DNA of 30,604 nt from Gracilaria vermiculophylla (taxonomy: Eukaryota > Rhodophyta > Florideophyceae > Gracilariales > Gracilariaceae). Position 1 is the stretch's first letter; each line of letters opens with the position of its first letter. Below are positions 1 through 8,880 of the stretch, piece by piece. Under the pieces are notes generated by a model that did not search any database, was not told the origin of the DNA, and was given only the letters and a program-made list of their open reading frames with translations. Position numbers and translations under genes: made by a program. Location of the stretch: the NCBI GenBank assembly GCA_019155205.2, contig JAHNZQ020003147.1, positions 21,437-52,040 of the forward strand, given 5' to 3'.

Positions 1-198
1 CGGGGGAATTCTGAAAGGGATCCGCAAACACCAAGCGGAGGGGGAGGTTCACTGGGCGGACAATGCTCCTACAGGCGCTGCTATGATGCGACCTGGGGAT
101 CGGCGGCTTAGAAACCTGCGTGAATAGGCAAGAGACTCCAACCGGAAAATGTTGAAGAAAACTCAAGGGTGCTTTTCTTTACTTCCCCAGAGGTGGAG
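1..198 (-). repeat. Left arm of a ~195-bp imperfect inverted repeat
   Basis: Read on the reverse strand, this stretch matches 2497-2692 with scattered mismatches. Shared blocks include the EcoRI/BamHI-like stretch at 5-24, the block at 65-100 and the block at 131-172. The arm begins at base 1, so it probably continues outside the window. The right arm leads directly into the gypsy leader and gag, so this arm is most simply the inverted 5' end of a second gypsy copy. An LTR identity is possible but unproven. Confidence 0.75.
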
Positions 199-519
199 CT
201 CAACCAGCAGGTTAAATATCAAGCCAGGAGCCCGCCTCGGCAGGTCTCGCTACTGTGCTAAATACCTGCATAAATTATCTAAAATAAATAATAATTCTAC
301 CGTACTTTAAAGATACTGTAGTGCACGCGGGCGAGATTATGCACCACGTGGCCCAGCTAATAAATTACGAACCCTCCTTAGGAACATTTTACCTTAAGGT
401 CAAACCACCCTTTTTCCATAGGAGCCACTGTACTACATTTCCCATGCCTCAGTTTGGAATTTATCGTGAGCAGAACAAATATTCGACTGGAAAGCAAAGG
501 CGCTCGGAGAACGTCAGGA
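199..519. other. A+T-rich spacer with no recognisable gene
   Basis: The stretch between the left repeat arm and the readable piggyBac frame is rich in A and T and holds only short open frames. I recognise no motif in it. It could contain the decayed 5' end and terminal inverted repeat of the piggyBac element, but I found no clear TTAA-flanked terminus. Confidence 0.4.
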
Positions 520-1962
520 GGGGAGGTGCTTAAAATTTTCGGCGCTCTCATTTGAATGACTCGTATTGAGTTTTCGAACAGATGTGATCTTTGGAGTATT
601 GAGCCTTTTTCTAAGTTCATTCCGCAACCTGAAATTGGACTTGGTATGTCACGCAACCGATTTGAATCGCTTAGAAGTTGCATATGTTTTAGTGGAAATG
701 GTGTGACTGAAGAGCAAGGAATAGTGAGATGGTCGTTTATTGCCGATTTTGCGAAAGCGATCAACAATCATCGCCGTTCTTTTCCCACGCCATCACATGC
801 TTTATGTGTTGACGAAGGGATGTCACGGTGGTACGGATTAGGAGGTCATTGGATTGATGTGGGGCTTCCACATTATACCGCGTTGGATAAAAAGCCCGAA
901 AATGGCCTTGAAAAAAAGCTGCTTGTTGTTGACGGAGTGGTATAATGCTGAATATCGAACTCAATATGGGTGCTAATAATGTGGACCAGGATTTTGATTC
1001 CGATAACGCTCATGGAACGGCTATTTTACTCCATTTAGTACAACCGTGGTTTTGGTCAGATCGTTTGGTATGCGCTGATATTTTTTTTGCATCCGTCAAC
1101 ACCGGTAAAGCACTCATGGAAAAAGGGTTGAGATTTACTGGAATAATCAAAAATGCATCTCGAGAGTTTCCTATGAAGCACTTATCTGAAATCACTTTAA
1201 GGAACAGAGGCGACTTTATATCTATGATTTCAAAAGGAAGCGTCCCTAATAGTGACATGATGGCCGTAATGTGGATGGATCGAGATAGAAAATAGTTTAT
1301 TTCAACCTCGGGAACAGTTAATCCTGGTACTACTATTGTAAGGGAGAGATGGAGGCGGGAGGGAACTATTTCTAAGAAAATGGAATTTGACGTTGCAATT
1401 CCTGAGATTTGTGAAGAATATTACAAAAAATGCTCCATGATCGATCGCCATAACAGATGCCGACAAGATGATTTAAATCTGGAAAAAAAAAGAAGTAAAA
1501 GAGTGGTCATTTCGAGTCAATTGCTCTCTGTTAGAAATTTGCATGGTGGATGCACGGAAACTGTATAAGGCAGCAAATGGAAACAGGAGCGTTAAAAGTC
1601 CCCATCAATTTTATTGTGAGGTAGCCGATGAATTAATGGACAATACTTGGGACACGGCTGGTTTAATGAAAAGACATGAACCGGAAAATGAAAATAATAC
1701 TGAACAACCAATATTTGCTGGCACTGGCTTGCATTTAATGCAAACCAACAAAAGAAGGAAAACGAAAAATGGAATGATTACATAAGCTTTATATCAAGGA
1801 CGATGCAATTATTGCAGAGGTAATAGGAAATCGAAGTGTTTATGTTCTGGATGCTATTCAAGGAAAGAAAAAGAAGTGTTTTTATGTCACACCGGTACGA
1901 ACAGAGATTGTTTTATGAAACAAATTGAGGAGTGTCACGGTATAGAGGGGCATAGTATCTAA
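520..1962 (+). pseudogene. piggyBac-family transposase, decayed
   Basis: This is a DDE transposase of the piggyBac type (DDE_Tnp_1_7), which cuts and pastes its element into TTAA sites. The codons for an MSRNRF motif lie near 646-663. The first catalytic Asp is at 811-813 in VDEGMSRWYG, the second at 1077-1079 in CADIFFAS, and the third at 1278-1280 in WMDRD. A Cys/His-rich C-terminal zinc domain follows at 1804-1938, with spacing C-x2-C-x7-C-x-C-x2-C, then CH, C and CH. The frame is broken by in-frame stops at 553-555, 930-932, 1293-1295 and 1783-1785. Frameshifts lie in the seven-A run at 911-917 and in the A-rich stretch near 1482-1500. The N-terminal part is not readable. The family call is firm because order and motifs fit across three frames; the gene is clearly dead. 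Confidence 0.88.
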
Positions 1963-2199
1963 AAGAAATGTCAACAACGTTGACAACATTCGTTTTTTAA
2001 GTAAAATTCAACATTTCAATGCAATTATTGAGCAAAAGTTCTTTTACCTTAAGCCCCCTACTAAATCAATCCGCGTTATGTAGACTTGCTAGATTATTTA
2101 AACTCTATTACAAAACTGCCCCTTTAACAGATGTCACCTTATTCTGTCTGCTGTTCAAGTGGGTGTTGAAAACGTTCTGAGAGTTTAAATATTTTTAGA
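1963..2199. other. A+T-rich tail after piggyBac, no gene seen
   Basis: This stretch follows the last piggyBac codons and contains no convincing coding frame. It may be the 3' untranslated and terminal part of the piggyBac element. I could not identify its terminal repeat. Confidence 0.35.
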
Positions 2200-2335
2200 A
2201 TTTGTCGAGCTCCCGAAGGAGTTTTTGAGTTTTTAGAAACTCAGCGAGGTTCGAACTCAGGATTAGTTGCTCGCATGTAGTCTGATGACCACTGAGCTGC
2301 TGTGATAGCTTAGGGCGTGGTCTACAACTATTTAT
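2200..2335 (-). repeat. tRNA-derived SINE candidate
   Basis: On the minus strand there is an A-box-like sequence AGCTCAGTGGTCA (2286-2298). About 27 bases further on is a B-box-like sequence GAGTTCGAACC (2248-2258). This is the order and spacing of an internal RNA polymerase III promoter in a tRNA. The stretch does not fold into a clean cloverleaf that I can see, and flanking sequence continues past both ends, so a SINE or tRNA pseudogene is more likely than a working tRNA gene. Ends are approximate. Confidence 0.45.
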
Positions 2336-2436
2336 TGTTCACAGGCAGTCCTGTATAACAGGTTTTTAAATTTAAAATTTCCAAAATATTGGCCTACGGG
2401 TCAAATTCCAATTTTTTATTTTTACTTTTGCGTGAT

Positions 2437-2489
2437 GGTGCGCTGACCTCATATGAGGTCAATTTGACCTCATATGAGGTCAGCGCACC
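2437..2489. repeat. Perfect 53-bp palindrome (26-bp arms, 1-base centre)
   Basis: The 26 bases at 2437-2462 are the exact reverse complement of 2464-2489, with one T between. Each arm contains the 18-bp palindrome TGACCTCATATGAGGTCA, so the site is both a large hairpin and a direct repeat of a smaller palindrome. It sits just inside the right inverted-repeat arm. It could be a terminal structure of a DNA transposon, a cruciform, or a fold-back element remnant. Confidence 0.9.
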
Positions 2490-2496
2490 GGTCGGA

Positions 2497-2692
2497 TAGA
2501 CACTAGGGAAGTAAGCCAAGCACCCTTCAGTTTTCATCTACTTTTCCGGTTGGAGACTCTTGTCCATCATCCTAAGCTTTGTACGCCCCCGATTCTCAGG
2601 TCGCCTCATAGCAGCGCCTGTAGGAGCATTTTCCGCTCAGTGAACCTTCCCCTCCGCTTGGTGTTTGCGGATCCCTTTCAGAATTCCCCCGG
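2497..2692 (+). repeat. Right arm of the ~195-bp inverted repeat, at the gypsy 5' end
   Basis: This arm is the partner of the inverted copy at the left edge of the window. It is followed directly by GC-rich sequence leading into gypsy gag at 2964. It may be part of the gypsy 5' LTR or leader, but I found no matching copy at the gypsy 3' end, so LTR status is not confirmed. Confidence 0.72.
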
Positions 2693-2963
2693 CTCGCGAC
2701 AGCGGATACCGGAGACCACCTTTAGGAATACGCGCCTTTGGAGTCACCAAAAACTCCTAACGGACGTTGTGCTTTACTACCTCGACAGGAGGGCTGACAG
2801 TACCACAACTGGTCTCCCGACTTAGAAGGTCACAGTTCCTAAAGGATTCGCACAAGTCGCAGCAGAACAGCGTTTCTAGTTTGCAACGACCAACCCCCAA
2901 CAGTGGAATTCTTCCTTAAGGTAATCCGGAAGTGGAAGCAAATCACCCCCGACCTACTCCTCT
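2693..2963 (+). other. Gypsy leader, non-coding
   Basis: GC-rich sequence between the repeat arm and the first gag ATG. I could not fix an LTR end or a primer-binding site here. A run CCAACCCCCAACA near 2890-2902 could be an LTR end, but this is weak. Confidence 0.35.
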
Positions 2964-4177
2964 ATGGACCCCTCAAAACATCCCATGGAAACCCCCCTAC
3001 AGGATCCTCAGGCAACCGGCTCTGTCGGTGGGCGCAGCACGCGCAGCGCTCCCCGGGAGATGGCCGCCACTCTAGAGGACCCTGAAAGTCTCTTTCGGAA
3101 TCCTGGCTCCTCTGTGGAGCGTTTCAGGAATCGCCTTAGGAGAATGCACCATCGGAGGCAAGCGGAATCACCCGCGACACCTTCGGAGAACGCCGATGTG
3201 GAGGTTAAAGAATCGCACACGGCCTCGCGGCCGCCACCTCAGGAGCTGCAGGGACGGGAATACCCGAATGCTAACTCTCTCCAAAAGTTGCTGGCCCGGC
3301 GCCTTACTGATTGGCTCTCATATGGGCTGGTCAAAAGAATACTTGCAGGTGTCGAAACACACTTTGGAGTCACGTCAACATAGAGGAAATCGCAACGGAG
3401 AGCGCTCACCGTGCTGTGGATGCTTTGCTGGATTCCAACCCCTTCCTAGAGCTGATCTCAGATGTTATCCTTGCGGAGGTTCGTTCCCAAACTGCGCAGC
3501 TGCTCCCCACATCAGTGTTTCAAAGTTTTCCTTTTGTACAGGAGAGGTTTCCTCTATCAACACCTAAGGTGATCACGGGCAGAGAAGAACTGGATACTGT
3601 CCCCCCCTACGCCAGAGGAGGAAAGGATATTGCCGTAGGGAAACGGGACTATCTCAGGAATCCTACTATGCACCATCTGGAACCTGACGCCCCACGGAGG
3701 AGGCCAGGGTACCAGTTGCGAAGGAATTCACACAAGGAGAGAAGGACAGGATACTCCTCGGGTGAATCGTGATAACAGGGGTATCCTTAGTCACCCAAAC
3801 CACCTAAAAGAAAGACGCCAAAAGAAATGGAGGAAGAAAAGAAAAAATCGAGACATCCATTCGGAGAGAAGTTCAGACTCTGAATCCATAAACCACTCCA
3901 GCTCGGAGGATAGTATACTTCCCAAAGAGAAAAGCCGAAGGGTCAGGAAGGTCGTCCCATTTAACGACCTCTTCGCCAAAGTGGTGGATTTTGACACTTA
4001 CAGGTTAAATGATCGCTCTACTCTTTACGACGTTTCGGTCGCTAAACAACTCACGAAGATCCAACGCCGCATAGATGTTCAAATAGAGAAGCACTACTTC
4101 TCAGGCGGAGACCCCTTCTTGGTGTTGAAGTTTCTCACATGCTTCCGTTCAGCGTGTAATACCAATGGTTTCCATGA
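2964..4177 (+). pseudogene. gag: Gypsy gag, N-terminal part
   Basis: Gag forms the virus-like particle that packages retrotransposon RNA. The first ATG of the readable frame is at 2964. The frame runs to 3383, shifts near 3370-3383, continues to 3772, and shifts back near 3755-3770. The residues encoded around 3810-3930 form a basic and Ser-rich linker with Lys/Arg clusters. A capsid-like helical region starts around 3955 and includes the stretch FLTCFRSACNTNGF just before the break. At 4173-4177 the frame is cut by copia-1. The same frame and capsid fold resume at 11049, so this is one gene split by an insertion. Confidence 0.75.
4173..4177. repeat. Target site duplication of copia-1, left (CATGA)
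   Basis: The five bases before the 5' LTR are CATGA. The five bases after the 3' LTR (11046-11050) are CTTGA, one mismatch apart. Removing the element and one copy restores a continuous gypsy gag frame across the junction. Confidence 0.85.
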
Positions 4178-4595
4178 TGTTAGCAGGAATGAGCTACTGT
4201 CCCTGATGTCGCAGCGCATTGCTGTTCCTGACACATATAGCTGCTTAAGTATGGAACCGGATTTCGATGACACCCAGGATTCGTGAATCTGTGCACTGTC
4301 ATGCTCTCGTGAGTTTACGTAACGGATATGCCTTGTTTTGCATTACTTGTGTCTTGTTGTGCTTTGTTGTTGTCAGCCATATTGAATCGTGGGTAGCACA
4401 TTTATGTAATGGTTAAATATGATTGGAAGTATTGATTGTCCCTGAATTATAGTGTAGGTTACACTCTGATCGAGCTGGTGCACTTTTGCCACTATATAAG
4501 GTGGCCTCGAGGCACCTCCAAGTAAATACAAGCCAGAGCTGGCGAACTTCCTTTGCATCCCCTCAACTTTCCCTTTGCCCCGCTGACCTCCATTA
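4178..4595 (+). repeat. Copia-1 5' LTR
   Basis: 418 bp, matching 10616-11045. It starts TGTTAGCAGG directly after the target duplication and ends CTCCATTA. It lacks the 12-bp insertion seen in the 3' LTR after the GTGGGTAGCA motif. The LTR carries the promoter, and transcription would begin inside it downstream of the TATA box. Confidence 0.93.
4493..4499 (+). promoter_or_regulatory. TATA box of the copia-1 5' LTR
   Basis: TATATAA lies about 100 bp from the LTR end, in a context conserved in the 3' LTR (10943-10949). In copia-2 and copia-4 the matching site is altered. A downstream block containing GGCACCTCCAAGTAAAT is shared by copia-1, copia-2 and, with minor change, copia-4, and is probably part of the core promoter or the R region. 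Confidence 0.6.
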
Positions 4596-5799
4596 GATTA
4601 TTGGCCCAGCCCCGTGCTCTTCTGCCGCTATCGTTTCATAATCGTTTCTCGTCGCTCTCCCACGCCATCGTACATCCGTGCTGCGTTTCCTCTTCGTCGT
4701 CGATCCCATCTTCGTTGTGTGGTTTGAAGTGGATTCGGTTGTATCTTTTTTTGTTGTTTTGGTCGGTGTTGGTTTCTTTTATTTTCATTTCGGTTTGCGT
4801 TCTTTTTTGAGGGCGTTGTGGTGATTGTGATTCGACGTTTTTCTTTTGAATTAGTGCTTCGGGCCCTCGTTTTGGCCGTTGCTGTCGATCACGTTCCGCC
4901 GTTTATTCCGAGTGTTGAAGTCGCCGCTTGTTGTCATTCTGTAGGGCCCACCTGTCGTAATCTGGTGTGATCTTGTGGGCTTCACTCCTGTTTATTTGAA
5001 GTCTGGGGACTGTGTGTTGTGCTCAGCAATTGTTTGTGCTTGATCTTCAACTTGCACCAGTGCGACGAGCGGTTGATCCGAGAAATCGGGGACGTTAGCC
5101 TGGCGACTTGATCCAAAGCAGGTGCATCTGTCAAGCGGGCTTTCCACGGTTTCTTCTTTTGTAGGGCGGATAACGGTGTTGGTCGAAAGACCATGCGAGT
5201 ACCGCCGGATCACCTGTGGACGAGGTGTTGTGGCGTACTGCACTTGGTTGGTGTTGATCTGTGTGTGAACCTGACTTTGGGTCGGGTGCTTGGACTGTTG
5301 CGAACGATACCCATAACGAGCTTGTCATCCGGGGACTCAGGGCTTTCGGGGAGGCGACGTGGCACAGGCTTACCTCCGGTGAAGCCGCGAGTTCCTTTTA
5401 TTAATACTTGTCTGCAGCGTACCTTTGGGTCAAAGTATCTTCAGTTTGAGGTTGCGCAAGTTCTTGCAAGGGACCAGAGAGGGCTAACTTGGTGATGACA
5501 TATCTTTGGGTATTAACCATCCTCTGGAAGTCTCGTAAAAAGCGACGCGCCTTCTCCTTGAGCGTAGGAGGAGGTAGACAGAAGAAAACGCTTTCTACCC
5601 GGAAGAGCTCCGGGGGTCAGAGGGCAGAGCTCTGGGGTGCGCAGACTGCTGCTGATGATCCTGCCTGTGCCATCCGACCATTGATTTTATCAGTCGTTGT
5701 TTGTTATTGTTTTTGTTTGTTATTTGTTGTTTGTTTTATTTTCGATTGTGGTCGTGCTTTTCGCCGGGTGTGAATAGACCTCAGACTGGTTGTCAAATT
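4596..5799 (+). other. Copia-1 leader with primer-binding-site candidate and hairpin
   Basis: About 1.2 kb between LTR and gag contains no convincing gene. A primer-binding-site candidate is the TGGCCCAGCCCCG stretch near 4602-4614; copia-2 has a similar GGGCTCAGCCCCG at the same place. Several blocks (around 5060-5320 and 5550-5625) match the copia-2 leader. The block at 5599-5613 can form a short hairpin, CCGGA-loop-TCCGG, also present in copia-2. A T/G-rich simple stretch lies at 5697-5747. RNA packaging or dimerisation roles are possible but inferred. Confidence 0.6.
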
Positions 5800-6603
5800 A
5801 TGGACTCGTTCAGTGGTGTGAGAATCGAAAAGCTTGGTGGGAATAACTTTCACATATGGAAGCAGAAAATTGAGTTGCTCCTTGCGCTCAAAGATGTCAA
5901 TGATCACCTCAGCACGCCTGCACCAATCGATGAAGCTGAACTTTTGGATTGGAAGAAGAAAGGCGCGAAGACCAGGGCAATCATTGGGTTGACCCTGAGT
6001 GATGAATATTTAGACCATGTGCGGGACACCTATTATACTGCGGATATGTGGAGAGCCATCTGCGACGTTTTCCAGAGAAAGACGCTTCTCAACCAAATCA
6101 ATGCCAAACGTTCATTCTATACGGCCAAAATGCGTGAAGATGAAAAAATGTTACAGTTTATCAATCGCGTGCGACATCCTGCGTCTGACCTCAACAGCAT
6201 GGACGTCACTGTTGCGGAGGAAGATATTTCTATGGCCATTCTGTGTGGACTACCAGAGCGCTTCGAGCACCTGATTGTGGCTATCGATACCACAATCGGA
6301 GATCGCAATCTCAGCCTTGAGTTTCTGAAGAGTCATTTGCTGCAAGAAGAGCAGCGAATGAATGACCTTGCTAGTGAAAACTCGGGTAGTGGTACAGCTC
6401 TGCTTGGGAATCAGCGCCGTTGGAAATCTATCATATGTCACTACTGCAAAAAGAAAGGGCACATCCAGAGAAATTTTTTAAAAAAGCAGCGTGATGAGGC
6501 TAACAACGACCAGGCTGCTGCTGCCCACCCTTCAGTTCACCAAGCTGGTGACGAAGACAGTGCGGGTGAAAGTAAATTTGGCTTTGTGTGCCTCATTGCG
6601 GCA
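5800..6603 (+). pseudogene. gag: Copia-1 gag
   Basis: Copia-type Gag forms the particle shell and binds RNA. The start ATG at 5800 is chosen because the copia-2 protein begins at the same residue (MDSFS). The N-terminal block with NNFHIWKQKIELLLALK is typical of copia gag. A CCHC zinc knuckle is at 6436-6477, spaced C-x2-C-x4-H-x4, but the last Cys codon is TTT (Phe) at 6475-6477, so metal binding is probably lost. The frame stays open until the solo LTR at 6604, whose first bases supply the stop. Across that insertion, gag and pol are in one frame. Confidence 0.88.
6599..6603. repeat. Target site duplication of solo LTR A (CGGCA)
   Basis: CGGCA flanks the solo LTR on the left (6599-6603) and right (7334-7338), a perfect 5-bp duplication. 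Removing LTR plus one copy restores the copia-1 reading frame exactly. Confidence 0.95.
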
Positions 6604-7333
6604 TAACGCAAGATACGCAGGTACGGAAAATAAGAGGATAGACAAAGGAAAAGGAGAAAAACAAGAAAGTAAAACAAGGAAGGTTGTCAGCCTTGAGGCG
6701 ACCAGTTTACTCAACGGTCGACGAAGGCAACCTACAAATACCCCACCGCGCGCGCTTTGCCGTCATCGCAGCAAGCGACGACGGCGGTTGCGCCATAACG
6801 TGCCATGTTCTTCGTGTGTTCAGCTGTACACGAAAAGCGCGCGCAAACTAGAATACTACAATTTCAAATTACTAAATCAATCAACTATGAACGCAACCAA
6901 CATAACAAATCCATTGCCGCTTCCTTGATCCAGAAGCAGCTCTAAAAAATCAACAATTTCCGTCCCAGCACTCCGATCCCCCTGCGCAGCCCACATTCGC
7001 ACATTGCAGCCAAACCGCCCATTCCAGGCTAGAAACGCGCATCCTCTCTACCTGCATAGTCAGTCAACTACTCCAGACCCTATCCACTCACAGCGCGCCA
7101 CTTGGGTTCATCCTCTCTAATGCGCCCTACAATCCACAACACTTGTAGACACCACGTTGCACAAGGTCACTTGCAGTAGCCAATCATATCTCCGTTTCAC
7201 GTTGTGTTCGAGCAGAGGCGCACATGCGCTTTTTCGAAGAGGGTGCCCAAAAGTGCCCATCGTCCCCTGCATCTTTGGTTCCAAGACCAACTTGGGCGAC
7301 TGACAGGCACTCGACCATGTCTGAATATCAACA
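6604..7333 (-). mobile_element. Solo LTR A of the copia-3 family, inside copia-1
   Basis: This 730-bp sequence, in minus orientation, begins TGTTGATATTCAGACATGG at its 5' end and ends CTTGCGTTA. It matches 16812-17548, 27748-28477 and the window end. It also matches, more distantly, the 3' LTR of copia-3, which identifies it as an LTR. No internal retrotransposon sequence is attached, so it is a solo LTR, normally produced by recombination between the two LTRs of one element. Open frames inside it are short and not convincing. Confidence 0.92.
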
Positions 7334-7338
7334 CGGCA

Positions 7339-8880
7339 CGTGCCCAAAAAGCCACAAACAGGGACTGGATAGTTGATTCCGGGGCCACGTCCCTCATGAC
7401 GTATGACGCGTCGGTGTTTGAATCCTATGTGAGAAAAATGTCTGCCGATGTGAGCATTGGAAACGATTCTAAGTTGGAGTGTCAAGGACAAGGCACTGCA
7501 GAGCTTGATCTCACTGTTGATTGGACCAAACGCAAGTGCAAGCTCAACAAAGTTGTGCATGTTCCCAGTCTACGGTACCACCTGTTGTCTGTTTATGCGA
7601 TGTGGGACTTGGGCTGTGTGATAGTGTTTGACAACCACACAGTTCGTGTGTACAAAGACTCCAAAGTAATTGCTCAGGGCCGTCGTGTGAAGGGTCCGTA
7701 CTATCTGTGCACGGCAGTCGAAATTGCTCAGACCTTGGACAGTGCTCTTGTGTGAGACTGCTCTACGTAGCATGCTCGATTGGCTCATGTGAATGTGTAA
7801 GGCATCAGGCATATGGCTCGTAATAATGTGGTGTCCGATCTAAACGTGGATTTATCTAAAAGTATATCAACGTGTGAGTCGTGTATAGTGCGCAAAACCT
7901 CCCGCACTTCCACTCCCAAGCAAGGGGGGGAGCGAGAAAAGAAGCCATTGGACCTTGTCCATTCGGATATCTGTGGCCCAATGCATGTAGGATCCTTGGC
8001 AGGCTCGTGCTACTTTGTCACCATCATCGACGATCATAGTAGGTTCTGTTTCTTGTACATGTTGAAAACCAAGAATGAAGTGTTCCATGTGTTTGTCAAG
8101 TGGTTAAGGCTCGTTCAAAACCAGTATGGCAGTACGGTGAAATCCATCAGTGCCCGTGTTAGTGTGCTTCGCGCTCAACGCACTGTCAATGGTGGTGAGT
8201 ACTTGTCCAACAAATTCCGAGCCCAGCTTGAGTATCTTGGTATCGAGCATCAGAGAACCGTGGCTTACAATCCACACCAGAATGGTCTGGCCGAAAGGTT
8301 CAATCGCACGCTAATGGACTTGGTTCGTTCAATGTTGCACCACAAGAGGCTGTCCAGCAGTTTTTGGGCCGAGACGCTGAATTTTGCGTTGCACATTAGA
8401 AACAGAGTCACATGAAAAGCCTTCCCGAACAACACCACACCCTATGAGTTGCTAACTGGATCGAAGCCTGATGTGAGCCATTTACGAGTGTTTGGGAGCA
8501 GATGCTGGTACAAGGTTGTGGATCATAAGCTAAAGAAGCTAGAGCCTCGTGCTGTCGAAGCAGTGTTCGTTGGCTACAAACACAGTGGGAATGGCTATAA
8601 GCTGTGGGAAAAGAATAACAAAAAGGTGATTGTGTCCAGAGATGTAAGATTCGATGAAAGAAAATGGTTAGATCCAAACTGCGAGATCAATAATGCAACA
8701 TACACTGGTTTTGACGGATCTGCCCAACGAAAGCCAAATGAATCTGCGTTTCCTGTTGACACCTTAAAACCTTCACAAAATAGTGTCCCATTTTTTGACG
8801 ATCCCGTTGCAAATGTTCCTGATTTACACACAGACACTTTGAATTCCAGCGAGGTGGAGCCTACGAAAGAAAAGCACGAT
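7339..8880 (+). pseudogene. pol: Copia-1 pol, protease and integrase part
   Basis: The aspartic protease active site DSGAT is intact at 7375-7389. Integrase follows. Its HHCC zinc domain region is damaged by stops at 7753, 7768 (in place of the Trp of the WHxR motif) and 7798. The catalytic core has Asp at 7966 (HSDICGP) and Glu at 8293 (LAERFN). The middle Asp at 8185, expected in RTDNGGEY, is Val (GTC), so the DD35E triad is broken; spacing of 35 residues to Glu is preserved. A stop at 8413 replaces a Cys that copia-2 retains. All of this is in one frame with gag, so decay is by substitution. Confidence 0.88.

Noticed and set aside
2240..2310. Functional tRNA gene
   Set aside because: Box-like motifs are present, but acceptor and anticodon stems do not pair convincingly.
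4553..4810. Short hydrophobic frame resembling a membrane protein
   Set aside because: It sits in the LTR and leader of copia-1, is T-rich by composition and is not conserved in the copia-2 leader.
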